Assembly: GCA_903820745.1 (NCBI GenBank)
Contig: CAIJIT010000013.1
Span: 16,447-80,446, forward strand
Source of the DNA: an uncultured Burkholderiales bacterium
GTDB lineage: Bacteria > Pseudomonadota > Gammaproteobacteria > Burkholderiales > Burkholderiaceae_C
Reading direction: 5' to 3'
Length of the DNA: 64,000 nt
The notes beneath the pieces are model-generated. The model worked only from the letters and a program-made list of their open reading frames with translations. It was not told the DNA's origin and made no database searches. Position numbers and translations under genes: made by a program. Of the stretch, positions 63,921-64,000 are shown piece by piece; position 1 is the stretch's first letter, and every line of letters begins with the position of its first letter.

Positions 63921-64000
63921 TTGACATCCTCCCCGCCCTAAAGGGCGGGGATTCCCTCTACAGGGGCTGCATGTCCGCAGCCGGCTCTGAACTTTGACAG
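63921..64000 (-). mobile_element. right end of an IS200/IS605-type element (rest outside window)
   Basis: Bases 63931-63950 form a perfect 8-bp hairpin, CCCCGCCC-TAAA-GGGCGGGG. Read on the minus strand it is followed by AGGATGTCAA, a sequence I associate with the right ends of TnpB-bearing IS200/IS605 elements. Such ends form the 3' part of the omega RNA that guides TnpB. A second stem lies at 63967-63980 (ctgcatgtccgcag). The transposase and tnpB genes are beyond base 64000. The alternative is a T-poor operon terminator. Confidence 0.65.

Overview
The window is a 64-kb piece of high-GC DNA that looks like a betaproteobacterial chromosome, most likely Burkholderiales. The clues are the order ygfZ / mltG-tmk-holB-pilZ-tatD with a DUF4936 gene, the aroC-MFS pair, the yihY / DUF2069 pair, and a bcsD-bcsP/R-QABZC cellulose operon. 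The genus cannot be fixed from sequence alone. No rRNA, tRNA or CRISPR array was seen. Nothing was run here: family calls rest on motifs recognised by eye.

Layout. 1-1919: terminator of an upstream gene, then an HSL-type esterase overlapping a thioesterase-GNAT fusion. 1921-7600: housekeeping block (DUF4936, ygfZ, mltG, tmk, holB, pilZ, tatD, ankyrin protein). 7633-8349: toxin-antitoxin pair (PIN / small antitoxin) with a recognisable promoter. 8699-13101: accessory stretch with a haloacid dehalogenase, a polysaccharide deacetylase coupled to a putative glycoside hydrolase, an Rpn-type nuclease with an in-frame 12-bp repeat tract, and a decayed fragment of the glycoside hydrolase gene. 13102-16437: secreted beta-propeller/amidohydrolase. 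16481-21293: tandem glycine riboswitch and gcvT-gcvH-gcvP. 21320-24344: YjbH-family outer-membrane protein and a lipoprotein with a symmetrical terminator between them. 24940-31512: catabolic operon with an ABC importer, an MmgE/PrpD enzyme and a PdxA-like dehydrogenase. 31607-35926: RND pump and adaptor. 36080-41927: MFS transporter, aroC, CBS protein, MetY-like enzyme, alpha/beta hydrolase, MipA/OmpV. 42042-43547: DHA2 exporter. 43718-46527: threonine utilisation (SDR-type tdh, kbl) divergent from an XRE-cupin regulator. 46625-49701: YihY, DUF2069, FAD oxidoreductase. 49850-63916: cellulose synthase operon with a structured leader, followed by wssF-, wssG- and wssH-like acetylation genes. 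63921-64000: one end of what looks like an IS200/IS605-family element.

How the genes work together. Threonine dehydrogenase and KBL would turn threonine into glycine, and the riboswitch-controlled cleavage system would then degrade glycine, so two separate loci form one route to one-carbon units. The bcs genes make and export cellulose under c-di-GMP control (PilZ domain on BcsA). The Wss-like genes point to O-acetylated cellulose. A further acetyltransferase (WssI-like) would be expected beyond the window, where the mobile element begins.
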